Assembly: GCF_020144665.1 (NCBI RefSeq)
Contig: NZ_JAAHBQ010000047.1
Location: forward strand, 1 to 48,420
From: Oscillatoria salina IIICB1
GTDB taxonomy: Bacteria; Cyanobacteriota; Cyanobacteriia; Cyanobacteriales; SIO1D9
Direction: 5' to 3'
DNA length: 48,420 nt
The notes below the pieces were generated by a model, which ran no database searches, had not been told where the DNA came from, and saw nothing but the letters and a program-made list of their open reading frames with translations. Position numbers and translations under genes: made by a program. Position 1 is the stretch's first letter, and each line of letters begins with the position of its first letter. This document shows positions 1 through 9,300 of the stretch, in pieces.

Positions 1-1162
1 GGGGGTTAGGGGGAGAGGTGCGAGGGACAAACAACAAAAATCCGGCTGTCATCGCCACTATTGCCGCCACATAAAAAACCATTTCTAAGCCGCTAAAACC
101 GAAAATAATTCCTAACAGTAAAGGCGACACAAATTGTCCTAAAAATCCTGCGCCAGTTCCCGCAGCGAGGACGCTGGAACGTAATTCTGAGGGAGCAAGA
201 TTGGCTAAACTATTGTATAAATTCGGTAAAACTAAGCCAAATCCTACGCCAAAAAATACGGCGGTGACGAGAATTAAACTCAGTTGAGATAACACAGGAA
301 TTGTAATTAAAGTCAGTGCCATTAAACCAAAGCCAAGGGCGATCGCGCCAGCCCCACCAATTTTTTTCGCCAGGGGTTTTGCGCCAAAAGCGGAGATAAT
401 TGCTGCTCCTACGGCTCTGCTAGCTAAGACAATACCATTAAGGGTACTTCCTGCCCCAATTGTTTGTTTGAGGTAGATAGGGGCGTAAATAACCACAGCA
501 TACATGGCAATTGAAGCGAGAGAGAGGGTTAATAACAGTCGCAGCGTTTCTGGATTACCTAAAACCGTCGTCAGTCCGAGAGAATCTGACTTTACCTTAG
601 TTTTGGGCTTTTGGGGCGGTTGCTTACCAAAAGTTAACGCAGTTAAGAAAGCCAGAGGAAAGGCGATCGCGTACAAATAAAAGGCATAATGCCAATCAAA
701 CGAACCTACCCAGCCCCCCAAAAGCGGAAAAGCAATCCCCGTCAGAGTTAAAGTGCTAGTAGCGTAACCGAGGGCTTGCGATCGCGCCTCACCTTCATAC
801 ATACTGCCTAACAAACCTAAACTCGCTGCCGCAATTCCACCACTAGCAGCCCCCAATAAACCACGAGTGACTAATAACGGCGCGAGATCGTCAATAAAAG
901 CCCCAGCCGTGCCAAAAATAGCATAACCAACCAAACTAGGAATCAAGATCCGCAATCTCCCGATCCGATCTGCCAAAATCCCCAAGGGAGGGCTAAACAG
1001 CGCAATTGTCAAGCAATGAAGACTAACTAAATTACCTGCCAAAGCTGGATCTAATTGTAACTGTTCGATTATTTCTGGCAATACCGGGGAAACAACTCCT
1101 CCTGCCATTGTCGTCAAAGAACCTGCGGCAAGCAAGACTAATATTCTAGGATCTCGAAACAT
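1..1162 (-). CDS. MFS transporter, 3' end cut by window edge
   Basis: The reverse strand from an ATG at 1160-1162 is open to base 1, about 387 codons. It begins MFRDPRILVLLAAGSLTTMA and continues as alternating hydrophobic helices with short polar loops. The cytoplasmic loop after helix 2 reads LGILADRIGRLR, the major facilitator signature, and GGWVGSFDWHYAFYL follows helix 5. A typical MFS protein has 12 helices and about 400 residues, so only the extreme C-terminus is missing. It most resembles drug or small-solute efflux permeases, but the substrate cannot be deduced. It is divergent from the Rieske oxygenase gene, with 199 bp between the start codons that must hold both promoters. Confident of family, not of substrate. 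Confidence 0.85.
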   Translation of the reverse strand, partial: MFRDPRILVLLAAGSLTTMAGGVVSPVLPEIIEQLQLDPALAGNLVSLHCLTIALFSPPLGILADRIGRLRILIPSLVGYAIFGTAGAFIDDLAPLLVTRGLLGAASGGIAAASLGLLGSMYEGEARSQALGYATSTLTLTGIAFPLLGGWVGSFDWHYAFYLYAIAFPLAFLTALTFGKQPPQKPKTKVKSDSLGLTTVLGNPETLRLLLTLSLASIAMYAVVIYAPIYLKQTIGAGSTLNGIVLASRAVGAAIISAFGAKPLAKKIGGAGAIALGFGLMALTLITIPVLSQLSLILVTAVFFGVGFGLVLPNLYNSLANLAPSELRSSVLAAGTGAGFLGQFVSPLLLGIIFGFSGLEMVFYVAAIVAMTAGFLLFVPRTSPPNP

Positions 1163-1361
1163 CAGCAAATTTTTCACTAAAAAAGATGAATAACTGGCAC
1201 AAAACGGCAACTTCAGACGTTTGCCCCTTTCTCAAGGTGAATTTAACTTTTTCTCCCTTTTTCTGGACAGTAGAGGGATCTATTGACTCAAATCGGGAAA
1301 AATCACCAATAATAAACAACAATGAGACAATAAACAACGAACGATCGCTAACTGTCAAGGA

Positions 1362-2483
1362 ATGGAACTAAAGACAGCCTTAACTAGCCAAATAGTCCGG
1401 AATCAAGTGAGAGAAGTGGGAATTAACCCGAATTACTGGTATCCGGTAGCTTGGGCAAATCAACTTCAGCCTGGTAAAATTCTGCCTGTCACGATTTGGC
1501 AAGAAAATATCGCCGTTTTTCGGGACGAGTCGGGTAAACTTCATGCTTTAGAAGACGTATGTCCCCATCGTGGTGTTGCCTTACACAAAGGAAATGTTAC
1601 TGGTTGCAATCTTGCCTGTGGTTATCATGGCTGGGAATTTAACGGCAGTGGCGAATGTGTAAAAATTCCTTATTTGCCTGAATCACAAAAGCTGCCTCGC
1701 GCTGCGGTGCGGAGTTATCCAGTGCAAGAAAAATATAACTTGATTTGGGTATTTCCGGGCGAGATTTCCTTAGCTAGTAGCCAACAACCGCCAGAAATCA
1801 AAGAATTTGACCGACAAGACGAGTGGTTAATGGTTCCGGTTTCTGCCCATTTTCAGGCGCATTTCTCGATGTGTAACGAAAACACGATGGACGTTTTCCA
1901 CGGCTACTTGCATCGAGGCTTGCAAGGATGGTTCGATCCGGTGTTAACGAGTTTAAAAGAAACCGAAAACAGTGTTTGTGCCGAATATAACGTTTCCTAT
2001 CAAGGTAGGATGGCAAAATTTTTAGGATTAAGCGATCGCGCAGACGAAGTAACTACTCTACCAATCTCAATTCAATATCGCTATCCTCACTACTACACCT
2101 CTCTTCAAGGTGTTTCTACTTTATATCTGATGCGTTTGCCAATTTCCCCTACGGAAAGTCGTTCTTTTGCTTACTTTTTCTTTAAAGTTCGTCTTCCTCG
2201 GTGGTTACTTCAACCCCTCCAGCCCGCGTTACAATTCCTGCTTCCGCGCTTTCTCTTACTCAAATTTCTCGCCCAAGATATCGAAATGGTGGAAAGCGAA
2301 CAACAAACCTATCTCAAAAACCCTCAACGGCGTTACGTGGAAATCAACCCAGCAATTATCGCCGTCCAACGCTTGATAATTCGTCAATACGAGCAATTTA
2401 AACAGAATTCTTTGTCAACAACCGAAAATTCAACAACGTCCCAGAATGGTATCGTTGAGGGTGTCAGCCAAAATCCCAGTTAA
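1362..2483 (+). CDS. Rieske [2Fe-2S] ring-hydroxylating-type oxygenase
   Basis: A 373-residue oxygenase component. The N-terminal Rieske domain has Cys67-x-His69 and Cys86-x2-His89 (CPHRG...CGYHG), the four cluster ligands. The C-terminal catalytic domain carries NENTMDVFHGYLH at residues 172-184, consistent with the mononuclear iron site in which His180, His184 and an acidic residue bind Fe(II). It resembles the cyanobacterial vanillate-demethylase/Lls1-like group, which hydroxylates or demethylates varied substrates. No dedicated reductase is adjacent. The ATG at 1362 is preceded by AAGGA, a plausible Shine-Dalgarno. It lies 230 bp upstream of the ceramide-type genes in the same orientation, so a role in modifying a lipid is possible but unproven. 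The C-terminal 25 residues are Ser/Thr/Asn-rich and probably disordered. Confidence 0.85.
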   Translation: MELKTALTSQIVRNQVREVGINPNYWYPVAWANQLQPGKILPVTIWQENIAVFRDESGKLHALEDVCPHRGVALHKGNVTGCNLACGYHGWEFNGSGECVKIPYLPESQKLPRAAVRSYPVQEKYNLIWVFPGEISLASSQQPPEIKEFDRQDEWLMVPVSAHFQAHFSMCNENTMDVFHGYLHRGLQGWFDPVLTSLKETENSVCAEYNVSYQGRMAKFLGLSDRADEVTTLPISIQYRYPHYYTSLQGVSTLYLMRLPISPTESRSFAYFFFKVRLPRWLLQPLQPALQFLLPRFLLLKFLAQDIEMVESEQQTYLKNPQRRYVEINPAIIAVQRLIIRQYEQFKQNSLSTTENSTTSQNGIVEGVSQNPS

Positions 2484-2713
2484 ATCAACCAGTTTTGGCA
2501 AAATTTTCCTAGTAATAAAGAGGGAAATTTTCTCTGTGGGAAATCCAACTCATCTAACTTTTTGCCCAAAAAAACCACTAACGATGAACAATCTACCGCC
2601 AACAGAGTCTTTGAATTATAGCAGTAGACTGCTACCATACTTGGAGTTTCTCAGGAATTGAAGTGTAGACTAACTTTGCCAAATGGTATTAAACAGGTGA
2701 GAGGAGTAAATCC

Positions 2714-3994
2714 GTGCAAGTTGTGAAAGAGTACGTTCAGCGCTGGTACGAAAGCGGACTAGATCCAGATGAATTTATTTGTCATGCTAAACAAGGTAAT
2801 CTGGTTGACATTGAAGCGCCTACTACTGGCAAACGTCAAACAGTGCTAACTTTTTGCACTAATGACGTTTTGGGTTTGACTCAATCAGATCGAGTCAAGC
2901 AAGCAGCTATTGATTCGATTCTTCAATATGGTACGTCAAATAGTTCCTGCTCGGTTTTGAGCGGTCGTATAGACTTACACCGTCAATTGGAAGAAGAAAT
3001 TTCTCAGTTTAAGCATCTACCCCACACCCAACTGTTTCTTAACGCTTGGATGGCGATGCAAGCTTTGGTGGATGCTTTTTGTCATTTGGCTATTCCCGTT
3101 CCAGGATTTCAGCATACCAAAGAGACGTTAATTATGACCGATGTTCTCAACCACGGTTGTATTGTCTCGGCGGTAGTCAATGCTGGCACTCGTTCTGGTA
3201 AAGTATTCGGTCATAGTCCCCAAGTACGAGTCAAAGCTTATCGTCACTGCAACGTCGAAGATTTAGCTCGGAAATTAAAACGATATGCTCGTCCTGATGA
3301 GAGAATTATGGTAGTTTCTGATGCAGTGTTCTCGATGGACGGGGATATTGCTCCTCTCCCGGAAATGCTGGACGTACTAGAAAATTATGACGGTAGCGTG
3401 TTATTAATGGACGAAGCTCATGCTAGCGGTGCGATCGGTGCGACGGGAAGGGGAATTTACGAACATTTTGGGATTTTACCCGAACAGGCGATCGCTCGAG
3501 GTATCGTCCCTTTGATTTTAACCACTTTTTCTAAGTTTGCAGCTTCGGCTGGGGCGGCGATTAGCACTCATGTTGCCGAATTTAAACCTTTGTTGAACGT
3601 TTCTCCTACTTCTATTGGTACAATTTCTTTACCACCAGCAAGTACGGCTGCGGCTTTGGAGAGTATTCGTCAGGTGCGCCAATCTCCTGAGTTGGTGCAA
3701 AGGTTGCAAGCTAATACTCGTTACTTGCGAAGTCGTCTGGCGGAAACAGGTTTTTCCGCGATCGGTGAAACTAATGTCATCCCCGTCATTTTACCCCCAG
3801 AGATTAATCCGAAAATCTTTGCGCGGGAGATCATGTCAAACCACGGCATTTGGATTTCACCAATTTGGTTTATCGCTAAACCTCGTCTCCGCATTACGGT
3901 TAATTCTCTCCATACTCAAGAGGAAATGGATCGTTTGATTGCTGCTTTGGTAGCAACGCGAGACTTACTTTATCGACCGACAATTAGTGCATAA
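2714..3994 (+). CDS. spt: Serine palmitoyltransferase-like alpha-oxoamine synthase
   Basis: A 426-residue fold-type I PLP enzyme of the alpha-oxoamine synthase family (BioF, Kbl, HemA, SPT). Visible landmarks are His147 in DVLNHG (stacks on PLP), SDAVFSMDGDIAPL (202-215), MDEAHASGAIG with Asp233 and His236, the Schiff-base Lys274 in TTFSKFAASAG, and RLRITVNSLHT near 391-401. The family condenses an amino acid with an acyl thioester. Alone this could be BioF or Kbl, but no biotin or threonine-degradation gene is near. The next two genes match the bacterial ceramide synthase and reductase, so serine + acyl thioester to 3-ketosphinganine is the favoured reaction. The start is GTG at 2714 behind GAGGAG (2701-2706). 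It overlaps the following gene by 8 bp, implying translational coupling. No acyl carrier protein gene was seen nearby. Confidence 0.72.
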   Translation: MQVVKEYVQRWYESGLDPDEFICHAKQGNLVDIEAPTTGKRQTVLTFCTNDVLGLTQSDRVKQAAIDSILQYGTSNSSCSVLSGRIDLHRQLEEEISQFKHLPHTQLFLNAWMAMQALVDAFCHLAIPVPGFQHTKETLIMTDVLNHGCIVSAVVNAGTRSGKVFGHSPQVRVKAYRHCNVEDLARKLKRYARPDERIMVVSDAVFSMDGDIAPLPEMLDVLENYDGSVLLMDEAHASGAIGATGRGIYEHFGILPEQAIARGIVPLILTTFSKFAASAGAAISTHVAEFKPLLNVSPTSIGTISLPPASTAAALESIRQVRQSPELVQRLQANTRYLRSRLAETGFSAIGETNVIPVILPPEINPKIFAREIMSNHGIWISPIWFIAKPRLRITVNSLHTQEEMDRLIAALVATRDLLYRPTISA

Positions 3995-5147
3995 ATCGGT
4001 GTTTAAGTCAAGAGAAAATTTAGAAATTCGGGCTGCGATCGCTCCAGAAGATTTGGCAAAGTTTCTGGATGTACCAGCCCTTGTTTACCGCGATAATCCC
4101 CACTGGGTAGCACCTTTGCGTAGCGAAGTCGCCAAGCAATTTGCACCCAGCAATCCTTTCTTTAAATATGGTAAATTACAGCCTTTTATTGCCATTAAAG
4201 ATTCAGTTGCGGTAGGGAGAATTGTTGCTGCGGTTAATCAACGTTTGGTTGACAAAGAACGTAGAAATGTGGGTTTGTTTGGCTTTTTTGAGTGTATTGA
4301 AGATTGGGGAATTGCCCAAGCACTTATTGATACTGCTTGTGATTGGTTAAAAGCACAAGGAATGACTTTGGTTCGCGGTCCAATCGACCTTTCTACTCAC
4401 AATAAATGTTTATTTTTGGTCGATGGGTTTGACGAACCACCAATGGTTATGATGCCTTACAATCCTCCTTATTATCCTCAATTTATGGAACAGTTGGGTT
4501 GGGAAAAAGCACAAGATGCTTATGCGTATAAATTTCCTTTAGATGAACCCTTACCAGAAAAGTTTGCTAAAGCTTATCGAATTGCTTGGAAATCGGGAAT
4601 AAATTTTCGCCAAATTAATCTTAAAGGTAAAGCTTTTGAAGAAGATGCTCTTCGACTTTATCAGCTTTTTAATAAGTGTTTTGCCAACAACTTTAGTGCT
4701 ACTCCTCGCACTGAAGAAGAATTTCTCGAAGAAGCAAAATCCCTACAAAATTTAGTCGATGCAGATGCTTTTCCCATCGCCGAAGATAATGGCGAAATGG
4801 TCGGCTTTTTTATGGGTTTACCTGATTATAATATTCCCCTTAAATACGTGAATGGTAAACTAAATTGGTGGGGAATGCTGAAGTTTTTCTGGTATCGGCG
4901 ACAAATCGATCGAGGGAGAGTGGTAATAATTTGTTCGTTACCAGAATATCGACGAAAAATGGTACCTTTAGCGTTAATTTATTTAGGGCTTCAAGGAGCA
5001 ACTAAAAAAGGTAAACCCTACAAATACGCGGAATTAGGTCACGTTTTTGAAGATAATTTCCCCTCGCGTCGTTTAATTGAGGCATCGGGTGGTAAAATTC
5101 ACAAAACTTACCGTATTTATGAGAAAAAAATAGGGACTGGGGATTAG
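3987..5147 (+). CDS. bcerS: GNAT-fold acyltransferase, bacterial ceramide synthase (bCerS) type
   Basis: A 386-residue protein of the GNAT-like family often misannotated as dATP pyrophosphohydrolase. The core has VRGPIDLSTHNKCLFLVDGF (129-148) followed by PPMVMMPYNPPYYPQFMEQLGW, a family signature, with a C-terminal second half ending in LGHVFEDNFPSRRLIEASGG. In Caulobacter crescentus a member of this family (CCNA_01212) N-acylates 3-ketosphinganine. Position between an SPT-like and a CerR-like gene supports the same job here. The GTG start lies inside the end of spt (8-bp overlap), so expression is probably coupled. The 3' end runs into a repeat of GGGGATTAGTGACT units. Acyl-chain specificity is not readable. 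Function is inferred from family and context. Confidence 0.68.
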   Translation: MHKSVFKSRENLEIRAAIAPEDLAKFLDVPALVYRDNPHWVAPLRSEVAKQFAPSNPFFKYGKLQPFIAIKDSVAVGRIVAAVNQRLVDKERRNVGLFGFFECIEDWGIAQALIDTACDWLKAQGMTLVRGPIDLSTHNKCLFLVDGFDEPPMVMMPYNPPYYPQFMEQLGWEKAQDAYAYKFPLDEPLPEKFAKAYRIAWKSGINFRQINLKGKAFEEDALRLYQLFNKCFANNFSATPRTEEEFLEEAKSLQNLVDADAFPIAEDNGEMVGFFMGLPDYNIPLKYVNGKLNWWGMLKFFWYRRQIDRGRVVIICSLPEYRRKMVPLALIYLGLQGATKKGKPYKYAELGHVFEDNFPSRRLIEASGGKIHKTYRIYEKKIGTGD

Positions 5148-5205
5148 GGATTAGTGACTGGGGATTGGGGATTAGTGACTGGGGATTGGGGACTAGGAAA
5201 TAGTA
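5131..5205 (+). repeat. Short tandem repeat of GGGGATT(A/G)GGGACT-like units
   Basis: G-rich units such as GACTGGGGATTAGGGATTAG and GTGACTGGGGATTGGGG repeat several times, starting inside the last codons of the GNAT gene and extending downstream. The same family of units in the opposite orientation lies at 23356-23470 inside the CHAT gene. Such units are common dispersed intergenic repeats in cyanobacteria. No function is evident. Confidence 0.8.
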
Positions 5206-5347
5206 ACTAAAAAGATTAGAAAAATTAGATGAAAACTATCAACTACCTCCAAAAAACTGACAACTTTATCGCTAATTCTAAATCCATAAATCACTAATTA
5301 ACTCATCTTTGATTACCCATACTAACTATTAAATACTAACAAATATT

Positions 5348-6310
5348 ATGAAAGCATTTGTAACTGGAGCTAGTGGATTTACAGGCTCTCATTTAGTAAA
5401 ATTACTAATAAATAAAGGACATGATGTTGTTGGTTTGGTTCGTAAAACAAGCAACTTAGAACGTCTTGCTGATTGTAATCTTAAGTTAGTTTATGGTGAC
5501 ATTACCGACAGGGAAGCTTTAGCTAAGGGAATGACAGATGTAGACTGGGTTTTTCACACCGCAGCTTATGTAGAATTAGGCTTAGTTGATGCTAATAAAA
5601 TGGCAAAAGTAAACGTAGAAGGAACCCGCGCCGTGTTAGAAACTGCCCAAGCTGCTAACATTTCAAAAATGGTTTATTGCAGCACAATTGGCGTATTTGG
5701 CGATACAAAAGGGAGAGTTATTGACGAAACTTTTGTCAGACAACAAAGTGAATTTTCTTCTGCATACGATCGCACAAAATTTGCGGCGCAACAATTAGTA
5801 GCTGAATTTGCGGCGAAAGGGTTGCCTGTAGTTAGTGTTTTACCGTCGGGAATTTTCGGTGCAGATGACCCTCATTTTGGTCCAGTTATTGACCAATTTC
5901 TCAAGGGAAGATTAAAATTGTGGGCGGGAGGATCTCGCGTGACGGGAATTGTCCATGTTGACGATTTAGTTACGGCGATGATTTTAGCAGCAGAGAAAGG
6001 TGAAACTGGTGCTAAATATATCATTTCGGCGGGGGAACTTACAACTAAAGAAATGTTTGCTTTTCTCAGTCAAGAAACAGGTATTCCCGCCCCTGGTGAA
6101 ACTCCTCAACTAATAGTTAGATTAGCAGGAAATATTCTCGATCCGCTTGGGAGATTTTTGAATTGGCAGCCACCTTTGAGCCGAGAAAGAGTACATTATA
6201 TTTACGATCGCTGCGTGCGTGTGGATGCAACTAAAGCGCGTCGGGAGTTAGGTTGGCAACCTCGCGGTGTTAAGGAGACTTTGCGCGAAATCGTCGCCGC
6301 GAAGAGATAA
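5348..6310 (+). CDS. cerR: NAD-dependent epimerase/dehydratase-type reductase, CerR-like
   Basis: A 320-residue extended short-chain dehydrogenase. The Rossmann motif GASGFTG is at residues 7-13, Ser112 is in CSTIGVFG, and the catalytic pair Tyr140-x3-Lys144 is in YDRTK. It resembles dihydroflavonol-reductase/HpnA-like enzymes. In Caulobacter the relative CerR (CCNA_01222) reduces 3-oxo-ceramide to dihydroceramide. Here it directly follows SPT-like and bCerS-like genes, which matches that pathway order. There is a 200-bp gap after the GNAT gene filled by repeats and AT-rich DNA, so it may have its own promoter. The stop codon abuts the convergent exporter gene. An alternative role in hopanoid or sugar-lipid metabolism cannot be excluded, but context favours ceramide. 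Confidence 0.68.
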   Translation: MKAFVTGASGFTGSHLVKLLINKGHDVVGLVRKTSNLERLADCNLKLVYGDITDREALAKGMTDVDWVFHTAAYVELGLVDANKMAKVNVEGTRAVLETAQAANISKMVYCSTIGVFGDTKGRVIDETFVRQQSEFSSAYDRTKFAAQQLVAEFAAKGLPVVSVLPSGIFGADDPHFGPVIDQFLKGRLKLWAGGSRVTGIVHVDDLVTAMILAAEKGETGAKYIISAGELTTKEMFAFLSQETGIPAPGETPQLIVRLAGNILDPLGRFLNWQPPLSRERVHYIYDRCVRVDATKARRELGWQPRGVKETLREIVAAKR

Positions 6311-9300
6311 TTACATCTGTTGTTGCATCAGTCGCGCGAATAAGCCTTCTTGGGCAGCAAGTTGGGCAAATGTACCTTCTTGGACAATTTTACCTTGGTC
6401 GAGGACGTAAACGCGATCGCTATTCCGAATTGTAGTTAATCGATGGGCGACGACAATTCTGGTAATTTGTAATTTGTCGATATTTTCGCTTACTTTTGCT
6501 TGAGTTTGGTTGTCTAAAAAACTCGTAGCTTCGTCTAAAAGTAAAATTTTGGGTTGTTTAGCTAAGGCTCTAGCTAACATCAACCTCTGTTTTTGTCCCC
6601 CAGAAAGATTAGTTCCGCCGACGCTAATTACAGTTTGCATTTTCATCGGCATTTTGTCAATATCGGCGGCAAAATCAACTTGTTTGACTGCTTGCCAAGC
6701 TTGCTCGATGGTAATATTACTACCACCAGCAATATTCTCAAAAATTGTCCCACTAAAAGGTTGACTATTTTGTAAGACTACGCCGATTTGTTGGCGTACT
6801 GCATCTAATTCGAGGGAGTTTAAATCTTGTCCCTCATATTTTATTTTACCAGCTTGGGGTGTTTCTAATCCTAAAAGCAAGCGTAAAATTGTTGACTTTC
6901 CGCTTCCGGAAGCACCCACTAGGGCGATAAATTCTCCGGGTTGGGCATTAATAGTAATATTTTCTAAGATATTTGGTGTATCTTGATGGTAGGAAAAGGT
7001 CAGATTTTCTAAGGATATTTTACCATCAAGTTGACCCGGATGACTTGAATTTTGCGTAATTTCGAGAGGTGCATCAAGGATAGGTTTAACTCGCTTCCAG
7101 AGAGACGCGATCGCTAAAAGATCGATTGAACTATTACTTAAATTAATCCCCCCAGTTATAAAAATTCCAAAGGCTGCATAAAATGCCACAAAAGTACCTG
7201 TTGATAACTTTGATAAACCAATTAAAGATACCGCCAACCAAAACAATAATACCGTCGCTACTAAAGGTAAAACTTCGTTGAAAACTGCCAAATAGTCCTC
7301 AATTCGCTGGCTTTTCAACCTCAGCACTAACTGTTTGCTATAGCCTTTACTCCAATAAGCAAAAGCACGTTGAATTGCACCAGCTACCCGTAATTTAGCT
7401 ACACCATTAATTAACTGAATCAGGATACCAAAAACCTCTCCTTCTTGCTCTTGTTCTCGACGTAAATACCTCAAACTAATTATACCAAAAATAAGCGTAG
7501 TTAGCGCAGCAATTAAGCCAACAGCACAAGCAACTAAAGCAAGTTTCCAGCTATAATAAAACAATAAACCTAAATTGAGTAAAGCAAAAATACTTGCCAA
7601 AAAACTACGCAAAATCGTCCCAGCAAATTGACGGCGAATCTCGCTAACAGTAGTGACTCGACTTGACAAATCGCCGCTAGAATATTGACGAAAAAAACTA
7701 GCTTTTAACTTCAATAATCGATCCCAAACCGCCGCTTGGCTAGCAAGATCGGCAAAACTTTCTACTCGCAATTGAGCAAATCCTTGGGTAAGTTGATACA
7801 AACTTCTTCCCCATGCTGCTACTAATAAAGCTAAACCTATTTGTAATAAAATTTCTCTTGACGCAGCCGGAATAGCGTAATCAATTAAAATTGCCGTCGC
7901 GTAGGGTGTCAGCATCCCCAACACAGTTGCACCGATACCACACCAAAAAATAAGTTGTAAGTCAGATTTACGTTTAAATAAAGCAAATTGTAGCAATTGC
8001 CAAACTTGTACTAAACTTGGCTTTTGGTTGATATTTTCAGGTAGAATGCGATAAAAAGTATAAGCGTGACTAGATAATTTTTGGGCAAGTTTTGCTGTTA
8101 ATTTATTTTTTGTCTTCGCTACCGGATTAAATAACTGATAACTTCCTGACTTAGCTGGTAACAAAACTACAGGTTGCTCTTCCTGCAAATTATAAGCCAA
8201 AATTACACCAGCATCTTTTTTCCACCAATCTGTGGTTAACTTTACCTGACGCATTCGTAAACCAGCCGCGTGACTCATTACTGATAAAGAATTTTCTTGA
8301 GGAAGAGATGCAGGGATTTTAACTTCCAAATAGCGACAAATTTCGACAAACGCGAGAGATAAGGGGGAATCAACTATTGGTGTAAAATTTTTTGCTTGCT
8401 GCGGATTTAATAAGTGACTTAATTTTCCAAAAGCTATCTCAGTCGCTTGACTATTAACTTGTATTTGTGTTTGTAATCTTAACTCAGCTTCTGCTTGTTG
8501 CTGTTGTTTAACCTGATTTAGATGTTGAAAGACATTTTCGTGAAGTTTATCTAAATATTCCCTCAGACTTTTGGTTTTAGGTAAAGCAATTTTATGAGGA
8601 AATTCTAAATATTTAAGCCAATTATCTAAAAGCAAACTAGCATTTTTATCTCCTTTGATAATTAATTCCTCTACCTCATCTAACTCAACCTTGAGCAATT
8701 CACTTGCTTGTAAACAAACTGCCAACAAACCTTGACATTTGTCAATATTTGAAACACCAAACATTGCTTCTCCAGCATTCACACTAAATAAATATTTACG
8801 TCTTCCATGAGGAATACCATTCTCAACATCAACAACAAAAATAGCAATTTCTCCCGATTTAACCAGCCAAACAAGATCGGGATCGTCGAGCAAATTAGCC
8901 TTATTTACATTTACCAAATAACCTTGTCTTTCCCACAAATTACGAACATCTTCACCATGCTTACCACAGTCATCATTTATCTGCGTGTATCCGCGTTCAT
9001 CTGTGGTTAATAATTCCTCATTATCAAGACTTTTTCTTTCTTGACTCAAACTCCAATACAGTTGTTTCAATTGCAATAATTCTTCGTGAGTTCCTTTCTC
9101 TACAACCTTTCCCTCTGATAACACCAAGATTTCATCGCAGTTACGAACCGTACTTAAACGATGAGCAACAATTAAACAAGTACAGCCTCTTTTTCGCAAA
9201 TTTTGGTCAATAATTCTCTCAGTTTCTGTATCCAAAGAGCTAGTTGCTTCATCTAAAATAATTAGACTCGGATTATTAACTAAGGCTCTAGCAATTTCCA

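Noticed and set aside
1186..1371. Open frames between MFS and Rieske genes
   Set aside because: Overlapping frames on both strands in the divergent promoter region, with no ribosome-binding site or recognisable product.
2446..2661. Short open frame between the Rieske and spt genes
   Set aside because: It overlaps the Rieske gene, has no ribosome-binding site and no coding-like composition. The segment near 2584 (MNNLPPTESL) is too short and unsupported. It was considered as an acyl carrier protein, but no DSL motif is present.
5131..5205. Possible G-quadruplex or CRISPR-like tandem array
   Set aside because: Units are short, degenerate and contiguous without spacers, and the same family recurs as dispersed intergenic repeat.
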